Shown in pieces: positions 7,300-8,457 of a stretch of 8,457 nucleotides of DNA. Position 1 is the stretch's first letter. Each line of letters begins with the position of its first letter. The notes beneath the pieces are model-generated. The model ran no database searches, was not told where the DNA came from, and saw nothing but the letters and a program-made list of their open reading frames with translations. Source of the DNA: an uncultured bacterium (GTDB lineage: Bacteria; Verrucomicrobiota; Verrucomicrobiia; Opitutales; Intestinicryptomonadaceae); the NCBI GenBank assembly GCA_905214995.1, contig CAJMOT010000100.1, positions 1-8,457 on the forward strand, read 5' to 3'. The translations under genes and the position numbers were made by a program.

Positions 7300-8118
7300 A
7301 TGGAAGAATTTATACAGAGCAGGCAGAATCCGCGCGTGAAATCGCTGATGAAGCTCCGCGACAGGGCGGAGCGCAGGCGGCTCGGGCTGTTCGCCGTCGA
7401 GGGGCTGCGCGAGCTTTCGAGGTGCGTCGGGCTTTCGGACGTCGAGGAAATCTACTACTGTCCCGAATTTTTCAAGGGGCGCGGGCATGGAGAATTTGTC
7501 GAAAAAATCGCCGCCGAAAAAAAGATCCCGCTCTGCCGCCTCTCGCCCGGGGCTTTTGAAAAAGTCTCAAACCGCGAGGGGTGCGACGGGCTCATCGGGG
7601 TGGCGCGGCAGTGGGGCTGCGCGCTTTCGGACGTCGAGCTTCCGAAAGGGCGTCCCGCGACGGTGCTCGTGGCGGACGCCATAGAGAAGCCCGGGAATCT
7701 CGGCGCGCTCGTCAGAACCGCCGATTCCGAGGGCGCGGACGCGCTCGTTCTGACCAACCTCGTCTGCGACATTTTCAATCCCGCCGCTGTGAGGGCGTCG
7801 CAGGGCGCGCTGTTTTCGGTTCAGATAGCTTCCGCACCGGTGGAGGACGCCGCCCGATGGCTGAAATCCAACGGGATAAAGCCGGTCGGCGCGCATTTGG
7901 GCGCGGAAAAGGCGCTGTGGGAGGCCGACTTGTCGGGGCCGGTCGCCATAGTTGTGGGCAGCGAATCCGACGGGCTCGGCGCGGACTGGGAGGCGGAACT
8001 CGCCGAAAAAGTCAAAATTCCGATGGGAGGAATTTCCGACAGCTTGAACGTGAACGTGGCGGCGTCCATATTTTTGTACGAGTCCCTCCGCCAGAAAAAC
8101 GCCCGCTTTTCGGGCTGA
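7300..8118 (+). CDS. TrmH/SpoU-family RNA 2'-O-ribose methyltransferase
   Basis: A 272-residue SPOUT-class enzyme that methylates the ribose 2'-OH of rRNA or tRNA using SAM bound in a trefoil knot. An N-terminal substrate-binding domain (about 1-110) starts IQSRQNPRVKSLMKLRDR and contains GLFAVEGLREL. The catalytic domain shows all three SpoU motifs: motif 1 EKPGNLGALVRTAD with Asn133 and Arg139, motif 2 VVGSESDGL around Glu222, and motif 3 IPMGGISDSLNVNVAAS with Ser248-Leu249-Asn250. Domain order fits the RlmB/TsnR-like two-domain type rather than tRNA TrmH; the exact site is unknown. The ATG at 7300 aligns with the family's N-terminus; an in-frame ATG at 7276 would add MGQICKSA. It diverges from the TrmA-type gene and ends in two tandem terminators. 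Confidence 0.92.
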   Translation: MEEFIQSRQNPRVKSLMKLRDRAERRRLGLFAVEGLRELSRCVGLSDVEEIYYCPEFFKGRGHGEFVEKIAAEKKIPLCRLSPGAFEKVSNREGCDGLIGVARQWGCALSDVELPKGRPATVLVADAIEKPGNLGALVRTADSEGADALVLTNLVCDIFNPAAVRASQGALFSVQIASAPVEDAARWLKSNGIKPVGAHLGAEKALWEADLSGPVAIVVGSESDGLGADWEAELAEKVKIPMGGISDSLNVNVAASIFLYESLRQKNARFSG

Positions 8119-8165
8119 GCTTGCGCTCCGCCATTTAGCGGGGAAATTCGCGGGGCGGCGTTCAG

Positions 8166-8191
8166 TCGGCGGGTAAAGCCTGCCGATTTTT
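8166..8191 (+). terminator. Intrinsic terminator 1 after the TrmH-family gene
   Basis: TCGGCGGG (8166-8173) pairs with CCTGCCGA (8179-8186) over eight pairs, one of them a G-U wobble, around a TAAAG loop, immediately followed by TTTTT (8187-8191). It lies 47 nt after the stop codon and has textbook form. Confidence 0.75.
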
Positions 8192-8224
8192 CAGATGCGC
8201 CCCGCCGCCCGAAATGCGGCATGT

Positions 8225-8254
8225 CCGGAAGCGGGCGCGCCGCATCCGGTTTTT
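8225..8254 (+). terminator. Intrinsic terminator 2 (tandem) after the TrmH-family gene
   Basis: CCGGA (8225-8229) pairs with TCCGG (8245-8249) and, past an A-A mismatch, GCGG (8231-8234) pairs with CCGC (8240-8243) around a GCGCG loop; TTTTT follows at 8250-8254. A competing stem, ATGCGGC (8214-8220) with GCCGCAT (8239-8245), uses some of the same bases. It stands 33 nt after the first terminator, making a back-up before the convergent gene. Confidence 0.6.
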
Positions 8255-8272
8255 CCTTCCGGCGGCGAAAGC

Positions 8273-8457
8273 CTAACGGCTTGGCGGCTGAATGGCGTTG
8301 AAAAAGTCCTCCTGCACTATGAACGCGGAGAGGTCGGAAATTTCGCGGGTCATCTCGGTGATCTTTGCGTAGTCGTCGCGCAGGTTTAGAGCCTCTCGCG
8401 CGCCGAAAGTCCGGGAGTTTGCCGCGCCGATTACCGCGAGCATGGCGCACGCCGCCG
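8273..8457 (-). CDS. C-terminal end of an unrecognised protein entering from the right edge
   Basis: On the - strand an open frame runs from the window edge to a TAG at 8273-8275, giving 60 codons with G/C-rich third positions like those of the neighbouring genes. The visible sequence starts with a small hydrophobic stretch (AACAMLAVIGAA), then SRTFGAREALNLRDDYAKI, a charged amphipathic helix continuing through TEMTREISDLSAF, and ends FFNAIQPPSR. This pattern could be a membrane-anchored helix, as in pilin-like or envelope proteins, but I do not recognise the family. An internal ATG at 8443 has no ribosome site and would leave only 56 residues, so a gene continuing beyond the window is more likely. 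It converges on the TrmH-family gene. No - strand terminator with a T-run is visible downstream of its stop. Confidence 0.6.
   Translation of the reverse strand, partial: AACAMLAVIGAANSRTFGAREALNLRDDYAKITEMTREISDLSAFIVQEDFFNAIQPPSR

Noticed and set aside
7821..8450. - strand open frame (209 codons) opposite the end of the TrmH-family gene
   Set aside because: It runs antisense through conserved SpoU motifs and both terminators, and is Arg-rich; the real - strand coding sequence at the edge is in another frame (8273-8457).

Overview
The window is a gene-dense, GC-rich bacterial chromosome segment carrying eight complete or nearly complete protein genes and the tail of a ninth. A lipobox protein and two Sec-type signal peptides suggest a Gram-negative-type envelope. 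A Verrucomicrobiota (Opitutia-like) origin is my best guess, from the style of the secreted hypothetical proteins and the codon choice, but nothing in the window proves it. There are no rRNA or tRNA genes, insertion sequences, CRISPR arrays, phage genes or other marks of transfer. It reads as ordinary core chromosome.

Layout. From 1 to 2171 on the + strand lie an ABC-F ribosome-associated ATPase, cut at its 5' end by the window edge, and a 61-residue lipoprotein. From 2459 to 4139 there is a divergent pair: a D-2-hydroxyacid dehydrogenase of the glycerate dehydrogenase/hydroxypyruvate reductase type on the - strand, and a HAD-superfamily phosphatase-like protein on the + strand. They share a 73-bp promoter region holding a conspicuous inverted repeat. 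From 4223 to 7234 on the - strand are three genes in a row: a TrmA/RlmD-type RNA 5-methyluridine methyltransferase, a 381-residue exported protein of unknown function and a 177-residue exported helical protein of unknown function. Diverging from the methyltransferase is a TrmH/SpoU-family 2'-O-ribose methyltransferase (7300-8118, +), followed by two tandem intrinsic terminators. The last 185 bases hold the C-terminal 60 codons of a - strand gene that enters from the right.

How the genes may relate. Three of the genes act on the translation machinery: the ABC-F factor and the two RNA methyltransferases, which are divergently arranged. The dehydrogenase and the HAD protein could both act in C2/C3 acid metabolism (phosphoglycolate, glyoxylate, hydroxypyruvate), but this is inference from family and arrangement. 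The two secreted unknowns each carry their own sigma70-like promoter, with the -10 box only 6-7 nt before the start codon. This predicts (nearly) leaderless mRNAs and also settles their start codons.

I found no convincing new multi-gene system. The most useful observations are the leaderless promoters, the symmetric repeat between the dehydrogenase and HAD genes, a terminator whose U-tract is encoded by the last codons of the convergent gene, and a partial gene at the right edge too short to be caught by a simple ORF cutoff.
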